Source: Lampris incognitus
Taxonomy: Eukaryota; Chordata; Actinopteri; Lampriformes; Lampridae
Reading direction: 5' to 3'
Length of the DNA stretch: 64,000 nt
NCBI RefSeq assembly: GCF_029633865.1
Contig: NC_079215.1
Span: 49,153,343-49,217,342, forward strand
Part shown: piece after piece, positions 1 to 10,925 of the stretch
How the letters are laid out: each line of letters begins with the position of its first letter
How positions within the stretch are numbered: the stretch's first letter is position 1
Position numbers and translations under genes: made by a program
The notes under the pieces: model-generated
What the model was told of the DNA's origin: nothing
Database searches by the model: none
Seen by the model: only the letters and a program-made list of their open reading frames with translations

Positions 1-2
1 GC

Positions 3-270
3 TAAAATGGAATCAGAAATTATGATTGAAAAAGCCCACATAGAAGCAAGATTGACCACACTGAAGCATGAAAAGGAGGTGGCAGCAGCCATTGCTGAGG
101 CTAGTGTGCTCGAAGCAGCAGCAGAAGAGTTTGAAAAAGGTGATAGACACTGTTATTGAAGAGGCCACTGAAAGAACGCGCCAGTATGTTGAACACCAGC
201 AACTGCCACCATCTGAAAGCATCAACCCTTATTCACAGCCCATAGAGCCTATTTTTCCTGGGTCGAGGCC
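3..270 (+). pseudogene. BEL/Pao gag-like remnant
   Basis: Frame 3 reads a glutamate/alanine-rich helical stretch (AAAIAEASVLEAAAEEFEKG, near 81-140) that is then lost to stops and frame changes. Such charged coiled-coil segments are typical of BEL/Pao Gag upstream of the peptidase. By about 290 the sequence already resembles the peptidase-RT linker of pol, so the rest of gag and the protease start seem deleted. Fragment only. Confidence 0.5.
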
Positions 271-284
271 TACTTAAAGTTCAC

Positions 285-1720
285 AAGGTTAGAGAGCAAC
301 GGAACGGTCCACACGATGCCCCATATGCACAGAGATTAGACTTGGGATGGGTTATCATAGGCAACGTTTGTTTAAGGGACATTCACAAGCCTCTAGCTGT
401 TCATACTTACCACACCAACATCCTTGAAAACAAACGCCCTTCGTTTTTCAGCCCATGCCCAAACAAAGTTCGCGTCATAGAGAAGTATGGATCCAAGTCT
501 GAGCATAGACTCTTCCCCATCTCTGAAATGCTTACACCCTATGAATGCACTCTAGGAGAAACCGTTAATACATCCAAGGATGACAACAAAATGGGGCTCT
601 CTGTTGAAGACAGACTTTTCCTGGATGTCATGAACAGAGAGATGTACATGGACGATGGCAACAGCTGGGTGGCGCCACTCCCATTCAGAAAACCCCGCCA
701 GCGTCTCCCTCACAATCGGGACCAGGTCCTCACATGGCTGACATCTCTTCAGCACACACTGGAGAGAAGGCCTGAGATGATGAACCACTTTGTCACCTTC
801 ATGCAAAACACCTTTGATCGTGACCATGCTGAGCCTGCTCCTCCACTCCAAAAGGGAAAGAAATTTCGGTATTTACCCATCTTTGGTGTTTACCATCCAC
901 AGAAGCCAGGCCAGATCAGAGTGGTTTTTGATTCAAGTGCAAAGTGTCATGGTGTCTCCCTCAACGATGTCCTCCTACCAACCTAAATAACAGCTTGGTA
1001 GGAGTCCTGCTGCGGTTCAAGCTTGAGGTCATAGCAGTAACTGTGGACATAGAACAGATGTTCCACAGCTTTGTCGTGAGTGAAGACCATCGAGATTTTC
1101 TCCGCTTCCTATGGCATGAGCACAGTGATCCTGCTAATGACATCTGTGAGTATCAAATGAAAGTTCATGTGTTCGGCAATAGTCCATCCCCTTCAGTTGC
1201 TGTATATGGTCTTCCTCATGTTGCAGCTCATGGTGAAGAAGAATTCGGGTCACATGCACGACGCTTCATTGAGAGGGAGTTCCATGTTGACGACGGACTC
1301 TTGTCGAGGCCCACAGCTAATGAAGTCATCGATCTGCTGAAGCGGACGCAGAAGATGCTCGCCACATGCAACCTTCGTCTTCACAAAGTTGCATCTAACA
1401 GCATCGAGGTCATAGATGCATTTCCTGTCGATGAACGCGCCAAGGGGCTTAAAGATCTAAACCTGGATGCTGAAGCAACACCCATTCAGCGAAGCCTCGG
1501 TCTTAGGTGGGACCTAATGAAAGACACTTTCACCTTTCAAGTTGCTGACTCAGCAAAACCCTACACGTGCAGAGGTGTCCTAGCCACCATCAATGGACTT
1601 TTTGACCCATTAGGATTTGCTGCGCCAGTAACCATCCAGGGAAAGATGCTGCTCAGGGAGCTCTCAATCAAGGCCTTAGATTGGGACTTGCCACTACCCA
1701 TAAAAAGGGAAGCAGAGTAG
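285..1720 (+). pseudogene. BEL/Pao pol: linker and reverse transcriptase
   Basis: Two overlapping frames cover this piece: 342-986 (linker and RT start, with SWVAPLPFRKPRQRLP near 664-711 and VYHPQKPGQIRVVFDSSAK near 889-945) and 944-1720 (rest of RT). The switch near 980 implies a frameshift. The second part has DIEQMFHSF and HVFGNSPSPSVAVYGL, then HVDDGLLS near 1285-1308, the Pao form of the catalytic YXDD box with H replacing Y. The order (DSS-K, VDIEQMF, VDD) is that of a Pao reverse transcriptase. A stop at 1718-1720 ends the frame before RNase H. Host role: none expected; decayed mobile DNA. Confidence 0.8.
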
Positions 1721-1814
1721 AATGCATGGAGAAGCTCTCTCAGTGATCTCAAACAGCTACACATTCTGAGACCATATGCTGCTGCTACAATTTCAACAGC
1801 CACCAGAAAAGAGC

Positions 1815-2466
1815 TGCATGTGTTCTCAGACGTCTCAGTCAAACCTCAGAACCAACGCAGTGGCACTATGTCTCCACAAGCTGTAACCCAGCCAACATAG
1901 GCACACGCTCTGTGCCTGCAGCTATGTTGGGTGATAGCACCTGGCTCCAAGGATCTGCCTTCTTGTTACAAGCCAGCAGAAAGCCAGAAGCTGAAGCATG
2001 TGACCTTGTCGACTGATTCAGACACTGAAATGCGAGCACTTGTCACTCACCTGTGCACTTATGACTCTCAGCTCGGATCTCAACATTTTGAGCGCTTTTC
2101 TTCGTGGAAGAAGCTGATCAGGGCCATAAGCTTGCTCATTCACATCGCTGAGTCCTTTAAAAGCAAAGATCAAGACCAGATTTGCAGTTCATGGCATCGC
2201 TGCAAACAGCTGCGCACAGTCGAAGAGATGACGAAAGCAGAGGTCGTCATCATCAAATGTGTAGAGCGAGAGGCCTTTGAAGATGAACTTACCTGCATAG
2301 CCAGTGGAGAGGATGTTCTAAACAGTCCTCTACAAAAGCTCAGCGCCTACTGTGATGAAGATGGGAAGATCTGAAAGATCGAGGTGAAAGTCTCCAAAGA
2401 TGGAGCCGTCAAGACTTATCTGAGACCTGTGTCCAAGACGGTGCTCCTCATGTCACCTAAAGACTG
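1815..2466 (+). pseudogene. BEL/Pao RNase H remnant joined to pol C-terminus, integrase missing
   Basis: ELHVFSDVSVK near 1813-1845 resembles the start of a Pao RNase H domain. The open stretch 1931-2374 holds the region between RNase H and integrase. At about 2380 the frame passes directly into a short tail (EVKVSKDGAVKTYLRPVS, near 2380-2433) of the type that closes Pao polyproteins. No zinc-binding H2C2 or D,D-35-E integrase core lies between them, so an internal deletion removed it. The piece ends about 60 bp before the gypsy insertion. Confidence 0.6.
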
Positions 2467-2528
2467 ACCGTTGCATAACTGTGTTTAGTGTGAAGTTAAT
2501 GCATCATTAGTTCAATTAATAGTGGTAT

Positions 2529-2763
2529 TGTGGGAGTGCAGAAATGAGGAGACGGAGAGGTCGAGTCAATTCCGTTTACTCGCCACACAAAACAACACCG
2601 ATACAGCACAATCTCTCGTGGCCACCAGCTAACCACTAGGCTGCTGAAAAACATGGCTCGACCTCAGAAACTCTAAGCAGTGCCTACGTCAGCACTCTGA
2701 ACGTCTGCCTTAAAGGAGCAGCAGCCCCTGGTGAATCTACCCTCAATTGTGTATCACCGCACA
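2529..2763 (-). repeat. Gypsy 3' LTR
   Basis: About 235 bp, starting TGTGGG and ending CACA in + orientation, and repeated at 6581-6818. The two differ by scattered substitutions and small indels (for example around 2611-2640 versus 6664-6690), by eye about 10%, so the insertion is not recent. Confidence 0.85.
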
Positions 2764-3082
2764 GGCCCCCCCAGAATTCACCATCACGAAAAAATGCAAA
2801 ACAGTAATGTAACACAAAAGTATTCAGTGAAACACAAACAGCCAACAGGCGAACAGTCCTCAGTGAAACAGTCAACGTCTCGGGGGGGCGGACCAGGCGG
2901 CCAAAACGGCTGCGCTGAATGGGTATGGGGGTGGGGGCAGGGGACAGAGCCGGAGCCCGGGCAGGGGCCGAGGCTGGGCCAGGGGCCCGAGAAGGGGGGC
3001 GTCCACGCCACGAGGGCAGGGCCAGTTCAACCGGCCCACCGAGACCTGCTCCGGCTTGCCCCCCATGTCCACCACAAAGTTC

Positions 3083-3966
3083 TTAGGCCCCGCTTCCAAG
3101 ACGCGGAAGGGCCCTTCGTAGGGGGGCTACAGGGGGGGTACGGTGGCTGTTGTGGCAAATAAAGACGTACCTGGCCGACAGCAGATTCTTGGGGACGTAG
3201 GACGGAGGGAGGCAGTGGTGAGATGTAGGGATCGGAGCGAAAGCGTTGGCACTGTCCCGAGCCATAGCCCGATGACAAACTGCTGACCAGGGGGCCACAT
3301 CTTCTGGGAGAAACTCACCCGGGACACGCAGCGGCTGGCAGTAAACCAGCTCGGCAGACGAGGGCTGGAGGTCTTCCTTGGGGGCAGAGCGAAGGCCGAG
3401 CATGACCCACGGGAGGCAATCGACCCAGTTGCTGTCTGTGAGCCTGGCACGAAGAGCGGCCTTCATAGACCGATGAAACCGCTCACAAAATCTGTTGCCC
3501 TGCGGGTTGTGTGCTGTGGCGTGGTGGAGCTTCACCCCCAGCCCCTCCGCGACTGCAGTCCAGAGCTCCGACATGAACTGCGGGCCCCCGTCAGAGGTGA
3601 GGTCAGCCGGCGTGCCAAAACGGGCCGCCTCAGTAGACATGGTCGATGACAGGGGAACAGCTTCCGGCCACCTGGTGGTCCTGTCCACCATGGTGAGAAG
3701 GTGAGTGAACCCATGGGAGGGACGCAGGGAGCCCACCAGGTCCACATTCACATGGTCAAAACGCCTCTCGCGCACCAGGAATTGCGCCAAGGGGGCTTTG
3801 GTATGACGTGTACTTTGGAACGCTGGCACGCCACGCAGGAGTCAGCCCAGGCCTTGACGTCCTTCCTGAGGCCGGGCCAGAGGAACTTGGCCCCCACCAG
3901 CTTAGTGGACGCCTTCACACCCGGGTGGGAAAGGCCATGGATAACGTCAAAACACGGCGCCGCCAA
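3083..3966 (-). pseudogene. Gypsy integrase
   Basis: The 3966-3748 frame has an H2C2-type zinc-binding segment (HGLSHPGVKASTKLVG, then CVACQRSKV). The 3829-3083 frame has the core: DHVNVDLVGSLRPSHGFTHL, TSDGGPQFMSELW and NPQGNRFCERFHR, giving the D, D and E of the D,D-35-E triad. The frames overlap near 3748-3829 and are offset. The C-terminal part runs into proline-rich low-complexity sequence (about 2870-3080). Confidence 0.85.
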
Positions 3967-4390
3967 TCGGCGCTGTCAAACACCACATCATCCAACCGCA
4001 GCCCCGTAGCGGCCGTCCGATAGGCCTGGATGTCCACGTCAGCGGCTTGGTCTGCAGCCATGGCAGCGTAATCGAGTCCCAAGTGAACGAACCCTGCCAC
4101 CGCCCGGAGAGGCAGTAAGCGACCAAGTTGTCCTTGCCAGCCACGTGCCGGATGTCCGTGGTAAACTCCGAGATGGGAGAGAGCTGATGCTGTTGGCACC
4201 CAGACCACGGCTCGGAGGTCTTGGCCATGGCAAATGTCAGCGGCTTGTGGTCGACGAAGACAGTGAAACGGCGGCCTTCCAACAGGAACCTGAAGTGTCG
4301 GGAGGCGAGGAAGAGACCCAGGAGCTCCCGGTCGAAGGTGCTGTACTTCCGGCAAGGGGCTGCCAGGCGTCGCCCACCCACTGCTCGCAC
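3947..4390 (-). pseudogene. Gypsy RNase H
   Basis: A minus-strand frame with KYSTFDRELLGLFLASRHFR, FTVFVDHKPLTFAMAK and TTDIRHVAGKDNLVAYCLS, the usual tether/RNase H signature of Ty3/gypsy Pol. LVAYCLS replaces the common VADALS form of the final aspartate motif, so this copy has a substitution at the last catalytic position. Confidence 0.8.
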
Positions 4391-5356
4391 ACTGCCCCGA
4401 CCGCATAATCGGAGGCGTCGGTCGTGAGGGCAATTGGGGCAGTGGGGGACGGGTGTGCCAGCAAAGCGGCATTGGCCAGCGCAGCCTTGGCGTCGTCGAA
4501 AGCTTCGTCCATCCCCGGGGACCAGTCTACCTCGCCCTTGGCTTCCTTGCCCCGCAGGGCCTCGTACAAGGGCCGCATGCGGTGCGCTGCGTGGGGAATC
4601 AACCTGTTATAAAAGTTCGCCATGCCCAAGAACTCCTGCAGGGACTTCACAGTGCGGGGAAGTGGAAAACTGGCGACGGCACCCACTCTGGCAGGCAGCG
4701 GAACGGCTCCTTGCGGGGAGATGCGGTGGCTGAGGAAGTCGATGGACGACAGGCCAAACTGGCACTTGGCTGGGTTGACTATGAGTCCATGCGCACTGAG
4801 CCGCTCGAACAACTGCCACAGCTGCGTCAGGTGCTCCTCCGCGGATGCGCTGGCCACAAGAATGTCATCCAAGTAAACAAACAAGAACGGCATATCCCGT
4901 AGCACAGAGTCCATCAGCTGCTGGAACGTCTGCGCTGCCACCTTGAGACCGAAGGGCCTCCGCAGGAACTCGAAGAGTCCAAATGGCGTGATGACCGCTG
5001 TATTTGGGCACGTCCCGCGGGTGGACCGGTACCTGGTGGTAGCCCCGCATCAAATCTACTTTGGAAAAGATGGTGGCCCCCGCCAGGTGGGCGGAGAAGT
5101 CCTGTATGTGCGGGACGGGGTACCAGTCAGAGGTTGTGGAGTTGTTCAGGCGACGAAAATCGCCGAAGGGGCGCCAACCGCCGTCAGCGTTAGAAACCAT
5201 GTGCAGGGGGGAGGCCCACGGGCTATCCGAGCGGCGCACAATGCCGAGGTGTTCCATGGTGGCAAACTCCTCCCTAGTGATCGCGAGCTTAGCAGAGTCG
5301 AGGCGCCAAGCACGTGCGTAGACCAGGGGGCCGTCGGTGGCAATATGGTGCTCCAC
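4237..5356 (-). pseudogene. Gypsy reverse transcriptase, start of RNase H
   Basis: The frame at 5356-4865 has the RT fingers and palm (SPWASPLHMV, WRPFGDFRRLN, FSKVDLMRGYHQVPV). The next frame, 4941-4237, continues with the catalytic box FLFVYLDDILVAS, FLGMANFYNRLIP and LTTDASDYAVGAV, the last being the first RNase H aspartate. The two overlap near 4865-4941 and are offset by a frameshift just before the YLDD box. All catalytic aspartates are visible. Confidence 0.85.
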
Positions 5357-5399
5357 GCCGTGCTTGGCCGCCGCTGACGAGAACGTAGGTGTGGTGAGG

Positions 5400-5790
5400 T
5401 CAAGGAACTCTGCGAGCAGTCGTTAATACGTATCTCCGGCGGCGAGGATGTTTGACAGGCCGAGCGTCCCTGCACCTCCCAGTGTGCACGGGTATGTAGC
5501 GGAAGAGACAGCATCGATCAAGCGACAGTTCGTAACATCCACCAGCAGCCTGAAGGCGCACAGGAGGTCCGTGCCCAGGAGGGGAACCGACACCGCGGCC
5601 ATAACGAAGTCCCAGCCGAAACGCCGCCCGCCGAAACACACTTCCACATACCTGGTACCGTAGGTACGTACCGTTCGCGGCATCCATCGGGGGGCCTTGT
5701 CCGCCGGCCATGGTGTCCGCGGCCGATGCAGGCAGGATGCTACGCTGAGCGCCCGAATCGACCAGCAGCCGCCGGCCAGATAAACAACAG
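5400..5790 (-). pseudogene. Gypsy aspartic protease region
   Basis: Minus-strand translation gives LLVDSGAQRSILP near 5770-5730, the DSG active-site triad of a retropepsin. After a frame change, VPLLGTDLL near 5600 matches the flap/C-terminal part of the fold. Two frames are needed, so the protease is broken here. Confidence 0.75.
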
Positions 5791-5799
5791 CCTGCTAGC

Positions 5800-6552
5800 G
5801 CCGGCCCTGGCGTTTCCCTGGACGCTGAAGCTGCATGGCGGGCGACACTGCTTGGCCCTGGCACCAAACCTGTTGTGGTAATAACACAACCCGCTGTCAC
5901 GCTGGCGGCGGGCAGCCGCGGTGCCCGCTGCGTCCTCCAGAGGCGGGGGCGAGGTCTGGGTGGGGAGCATCGCATGATCGAACTGCTGCCGGTTGGCGAG
6001 GAAAATCCTGTCCGCTTCTACACCCAGAGCGCGGTAGTCTGGTGGAGGAGAGGGGAGAGCTGGCTAGCGCTGTGCGCACAGGCGCTGGGAGCTGCCGTAG
6101 AAAAATATGGGTGAAAATGAAGGAGGGGTCCGCCGAGCCCAAAACGGCCAACATCTTCTCCAGCAGCTCAGAAGGTTTGCTATCGCCGAGTCCGTTGAGT
6201 GACAACAGGCAATCCGCCTTCTCCATCTCCGACAGCTCGAAGAGCTGCAAAAGGAAGGCCTTGAGTGCGCCGTATTTTCCCACAGCCGGGGGGGGGGGGC
6301 TTCCAGTAGCCCCATAGCTCGGGCCGTCGTCTGGGCATCTAACGCCGCCACCACATGGAAATACTTCGTAACGTCCCGTGTTATTCCTCTCAGCTCGAAC
6401 TGGGCTTCAATGTGCTGAAACCATGGCCGGGGACTGTGCTGCCGAAAGTCGGGCAACTTCACCGTTGCTGCTGAGATGCTAGCGCTAACATGAGCCAGAC
6501 CGTTAGCATCACTCGGAGCTGGAGCGGTGTCGTCATCGCTTTGGGTCGACAT
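5800..6552 (-). pseudogene. Gypsy gag with zinc-knuckle-like motif
   Basis: An ATG on the minus strand at 6552 opens a frame with VKLPDFRQHSPRPWFQHIEA, the start of a retrotransposon Gag capsid domain. The frame is lost at a run of ten guanines near 6290-6299; the continuation (LFELSEMEKADCLLSLNGLG, capsid-like) is in another frame at about 6283-5897. A further frame carries CYYHNRFGARAKQCRPPC near 5870-5815, a zinc-knuckle-like C/H spacing seen at the Gag end of teleost gypsy elements. At least two frameshifts. Confidence 0.75.
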
Positions 6553-6580
6553 GTTCGTTGTCAACGTGCGGGGTCACCAA

Positions 6581-6818
6581 TGTGGGAGTGCAGGGTATGA
6601 ATGAGGAGACGGAGAGGTCGAGTCAATTCCGTTTACTCGCCACACAAAACAACACCGATACAGCACAAGCTCTCTCTCACAATCTCTAACCGCTGCACTG
6701 CTGAAAAACATGGCTCCACCTCGGAAACTCTAAGCAGTGCCTACGTCAGCACTCTGAACGTCTGCCTTAAATGAGCCGCAGCCCCTGGTGAATCTACCCT
6801 CAATTGTGTATCGCCACA
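6581..6818 (-). repeat. Gypsy 5' LTR
   Basis: About 238 bp, counterpart of 2529-2763. Directly inside it (6564-6580) the minus strand reads TTGGTGACCCCGCACG, a plausible tRNA primer-binding site of the TGG-start type. Confidence 0.85.
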
Positions 6819-6843
6819 GTATCTCACAATACCAGGTGGGGAG

Positions 6844-7370
6844 TGTCACGGCATTCTTATTTTAGTGGTAATCTAGTGTTATTTGTGGTGATTTTGCGCC
6901 ATCTTGCGGTTTCCCTTAAAATAGAAATGATTTCTTAAATACGTAGTAGTCAAAGGGCCGCGACGTCGCCGGTCAAAGTTCGTTCCAATTCCGGAAGCTG
7001 ATTGACGGAAGTTGTGTGATTACGCTGTTCTCTAGGAAATCTTTCAAACTTACTACTAACTCCTGAAAGCGTTCATGCCTTGGGAAGGCTTTGCTTGTAA
7101 GTATTGACTTTGAAATGTATTTAAGAATATATCGATAGAATGTTTTGAATGCTCATTAAATCGCGTTAGCCGCGTTAGCTTCAAAAGCTATTCTGTGTAA
7201 CCTGATTGATAGGCTAGGCTAGTGCATAGCTGTTTGTATGGATTATGAGTAATGACAAGACATTTATAATGTACATTTTGTGTTTGTTTGCAGTTTTACA
7301 AAAAAAAGAATAACACTCCATTGCTGAACTGAAGACAAGTAAAAGCCTGGAAACTACATCTTGCCTCTGA
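6844..7370 (+). repeat. Putative BEL 3' LTR
   Basis: Begins TGTCACGG directly after a purine-rich GGTGGGGAG tract. The partner LTR would lie upstream of this window, so the right boundary cannot be fixed; CA ends near 7370 are possible. Confidence 0.5.
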
Positions 7371-8090
7371 AGTTCATTGGATATGTTAGCTGCCTGTCTA
7401 GTTGAGCGAACGGGCTTGAAATGGGGACAGAACAGTTATGAATGAGATGGCTGTAGGAAGGATATAGAGGAATGAGAGTGAAGTGGAACAGTGTTGAATG
7501 TAAAATTTTTGACTTTTTATTAAGGCAGAATAGGGTGTTCAATAATTTAATTAAGTTTGATGTGAATGTGAAGAAAATGTGATGTGTGTGGTGTAGGAGT
7601 GGAAACATTTATGCATGAGTTTGTTGGATGTTGTGAGCTGGAGGGATACATGTTGATATTGAAGGAATTAATAAGTAGATGTTGGAGAGGTGGGTTTGTT
7701 GAGAATGGAATGGAGAAAATTGTGGTTGTATGGGGTGACTGGCAAAGTGAAAGGATGAATGTTAATGTATTAAATTATGTTTTAAGCCATGCAAGATTTG
7801 CTGTCAAGCTAAGGAATATAGCCTACTATGACAAGTGGAAAGCTTGAGGTGTGGGATATTTTTTTTAAAGTATGATGGAAAGAGATGTTAATATGTTATG
7901 TAGTTATGTTAGTGAATAAGATTTTATTAGTGGATTTGTGGAGGGGAGCACTTTTATTGTAATCAGGGAGGGAGGGTGATGTTGGATTTTGTTTGTGTGG
8001 TGTGTGGAGTGGGATGTAGTGGGAATGATGTCTGAGTATTTTTGCTTGGATTCTTTAATTTGGTGGTGGGTCTGTTGGCAATACTGCATA
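7371..8090 (+). mobile_element. LINE ORF2 3' end and 3' UTR, Nimb/I-like
   Basis: The frame at 7584-7847 gives CGVGVETFMHEFVGC followed by LNYVLSHARFAVKLRNIAYY. With the cysteine just upstream this makes a C-x2-C...H-x4-C finger as found at the C-terminus of many LINE ORF2 proteins. The sequence ends around 8055-8085 with a GGTGGTGGGTCTGTTGGCAA motif that resembles the better preserved Nimb-type 3' end at 16540-16600. 5'-truncated and frameshifted. Confidence 0.5.
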
Positions 8091-9240
8091 GCCCTGTTTC
8101 AGTGCTATCAAGTTTGAGTTTTCATTTTGATTTTGCCCTGGAGTGTTCTTTTTTTTAATAACACAATATTTAAGAAAGTGTTACAATGTCTGTTTAAAAA
8201 AAAGGTGAAGAATTTAGTTTGCAGCACCAGTTGTGAAGAAACGGATAGAATTCCTTCGGTCAGCTATGTTGAATTTAGACTCTTGAAAGGAAAACTGTTG
8301 CAATTAGCCTTATTTTTAAAAAAAACCCTGTCAAACATTTCATTGCTGTTTTTAAAGAAATGTATATGTATTTAAAAGAAAAAGATTGAAAAAAGTGACA
8401 CAGCAGACAGACACAAAATCCTCCAGAAATCATTTGCTTGGATGCCCTGTTGTAGGTTAAAAACAAAAAGGAAAAGAGGTGACAGTCACAGCTTTCATCC
8501 CTGTGACAGCGCTACAAGGGAACACAACAAAGAAAAGGTATTGCCCCATCTACTGGTTGTCTTATTATTATGGGCTTTGTATAGAATGATGACTAATTTA
8601 ACTAACCTTAAGTACAAGATGATAAAATGGAGATTTTATACTCAGGAATTTTTGGCCCCTGTGAAGAGGGGATCACCCCACCCCACCCCCCATTAGTTTA
8701 ATAAACTGAGCAGTATGCTCCTTGCTCCCTAAAACAAAACGAAATGTTACAGAGTTAAGTTTTGCTTCACACCATCAAACAAAAGCAGCTTAAGTAGCAA
8801 AATAACCAACTTAAGGTTAGCCGTGTAATCAAACCCTACATTTGTACTGGACTTTGAAAGTGATATTCAACTGTCTGAAAACCAAGCAAGGTTCACAACC
8901 TATTTAATTTGTTCACCTTGGTCTATTTATGTATCTAATATGAAGTATAAATTATCTATAAAATCAACACAATCTCTGTAACATATAAGTCACCATTTGA
9001 ATCTCTGAAGTTTGAAAGTGAAGGCCTTAAAGGCTTTACTTCCAAAGGCTGTAACTCAGGTCGGATGCGGGCAGCGAACTGCATTAACAAATCAGTTAAA
9101 TGCGGCAGTTTAGTAACTTTGTTATTTTCATGAACATTTGAGATTTTAAGACTCATTTTTAATATTTGTTTAGTTAGCTATTTGAGTGAGTTGAAACCCA
9201 ATACTTACATTTAAAAGTGCAATTGTCGGCCACTACTTGA
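8091..9240. other. Unassigned non-coding sequence
   Basis: AT-rich sequence with only short open frames. A C-rich run lies near 8675-8691. I recognise no gene, RNA or repeat family. Confidence 0.4.
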
Positions 9241-10450
9241 CTTGGAGATGCCATTTTCTTGCAGGAAAAAAATCCAATCACCGGCGTGCAATGAATCTTG
9301 TGATAGGTTAGGCCACGAAGGGTCCATCCGTTGTGTCCTTAAAATTCTGACAAACGAAGGCTGCATTTCTCGGCCCTATTTGAAGGAGCCTTTGGAATGG
9401 GACAGCCTTGAAGCACTGCTGTGACATGTTGTTATTCATGTTATTCGTCTGTCGCAGCGACGAGGACCATCTAGTTATCCTGTGATGGATGACAGATGAC
9501 TTTCGTGATGATTAAAGTGAGGAAGAGTTGTGCATCATCAACACCACTATCTCGTCTGAGACCACCTACTGTCAGTGGCAAGACTAGCGAGATGACTGGC
9601 AATGGAGACAGATGCAGATTTTTGCTCAGGGTTTCTTCTTGAGGCCTTTCCCATAGACGAGTATACCCGCAAGGCAGCGGAGGTTTTAAATCAGAGTTTT
9701 CCTTCTAGATGAACTGCCTGACAAGGCTAACAAGCTTCATCTACCTGGGTTTGAAATCAGAGTTGTCCTTCTCGTAGATTGGCTGCCAACCAAGGCTAAC
9801 GAGTCCAATTGACCCACCCGGTTATACTGCCGGGAACCCAGTCGCCCCCACAGCAGACTTTGTAAAAACAGGAGGTACCATGAAAAAGTGCTGCTGTGGA
9901 CACATTTGCGTAGGAGCAGCCATATGCTAAGATCCTGATAGACCCGTGGTGATCGCTACACCAGGAAGCGAGAGGCCACTGCACCGCTTCACATTCCTTT
10001 TGGTAAGTAGGACATCTGGCCCAATACTCGCCACCTCCCATCCCAATCGGTCTTCAAATGCAGCTTTCAAGGGATGCGGCTGCTGAATTTGGACACAGCA
10101 ATAGTGTGAAAAATGCCTGCAGTTGTTGCCAATATTCTATGTGTCTCTGGGATGTAGTTGCAAAATCTGTTCTTCTTCCAGCACCAGCACTGTCATTTGA
10201 CATGTCAGTAACGTAATTGGTGACAAGGAATAACTATGAGTAAGTTCAGCTTGGAATTCTAGGCTGAATCCAAATCTCCAGACTTCACTGCACTTGCAGA
10301 TTCGTGGACTTTGTGGGCACGTTGCCATGAAGCGTGCGAGTGCTTAGGGCTTTCCAAAGCCACAATTCACCCAGTCCACAGGGGGCCTCAAGCAGACTTC
10401 CAGAGAGTCTGCTTGGGGTGCAGACTTCACTGGACTTGACTGATTTAATT
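9241..10450. repeat. Unclassified repeat-like region with internal duplication
   Basis: Around 9683-9745 and 9749-9815 the same block occurs twice in tandem (AATCAGAGTT...CCTTCT...AGAT...CTGCC...AAGGCTAACRAG), about 65 bp each with several differences. Segments such as 9280-9420 and 10320-10440 have the look of interspersed repeats but I cannot name the family. No coding capacity. Confidence 0.35.
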
Positions 10451-10837
10451 ACTCAGAATTCATTGCAATATAATGTGGGTTATGACCATTGCTGATTAAC
10501 AAAACAAAGTTATTATGAATCTGTAAAATAATTACTCCATTAAAACGTTACTTGAATCACGTAGGCCAGAGATAATATTCAACCACATCATGATACATAA
10601 ATATGTGGAAGAATAGGCTATACAGGTAATTAAAATGCATTTTATTATTGCAGCCTATTATTGCTCCCCTTATTATTGTAAATATAAGCTGTGCATTACT
10701 TAGTGGCACATGTTTCATTATGCATATCACAAGAAAATTAGAGCCATTTCTGTATTACATCTTGTTTTATTGTGGATTCTTCCACATGAATATGGGATGG
10801 CATCCAGCACTTTACCTGTGCCCTCACAGGGTACCGA

Positions 10838-10925
10838 TGGAAACTATCAAATCCACTGTGGCAACCACTGGGGACCTCTGGGAAATGGGGAACAAGCCTA
10901 AAGAAGATGATGATTGTGGATTCTT
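10838..10925 (+). mobile_element. Possible RTE-type LINE 3' tail
   Basis: TCCACTGTGGCAACCACTGG, then AACAAGCCTAAAGAAGATGATGAT, parallels the RTE 3' end seen elsewhere here (GATCCGCTGTGGCGACC ... AGCCGAAAGTAGTAG). It would be a diverged relative or an older copy. Confidence 0.35.

Larger units (their letters stand above)
2529..6818 (-). mobile_element. Ty3/gypsy LTR retrotransposon, full-length, frameshifted
   Basis: About 4.3 kb on the minus strand with both LTRs, a primer-binding site next to the 5' LTR and a purine-rich tract next to the 3' LTR. Domain order read on the minus strand is gag, zinc knuckle, protease, RT, RNase H, integrase, which is Ty3/gypsy order. GTAT at 2525-2528 is repeated at 6819-6822 as the target-site duplication. 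The coding region has several frame breaks, so this copy looks inactive. It sits inside the BEL element, so it is the younger of the two. No envelope gene is seen. Confidence 0.9.
1..7370 (+). mobile_element. BEL/Pao LTR retrotransposon, 5' end outside window, split by a gypsy insertion
   Basis: Gag-like, reverse transcriptase and RNase H remnants run from the window start to about 2465. The sequence then breaks at 2528, where a gypsy element is inserted, and resumes at 6823. Just after resumption comes a purine-rich tract (around 6834-6843) and then a TGTCACGG start at 6844, which looks like the polypurine tract and start of the BEL 3' LTR. The LTR end near 7370 is a guess. The element is defective: frame is lost in gag, sequence is missing between gag and pol, and the integrase is absent. 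Family assignment rests on the Pao-type RT and pol 3' end. Confidence 0.75.

Noticed and set aside
4145-4902. Plus-strand open frames over the gypsy pol region
   Set aside because: Shadows of the minus-strand reverse transcriptase and RNase H, whose motifs are clear.
3083-6552. Endogenous retrovirus with envelope
   Set aside because: No envelope frame follows the integrase; domain order and LTR size fit a Ty3/gypsy retrotransposon.
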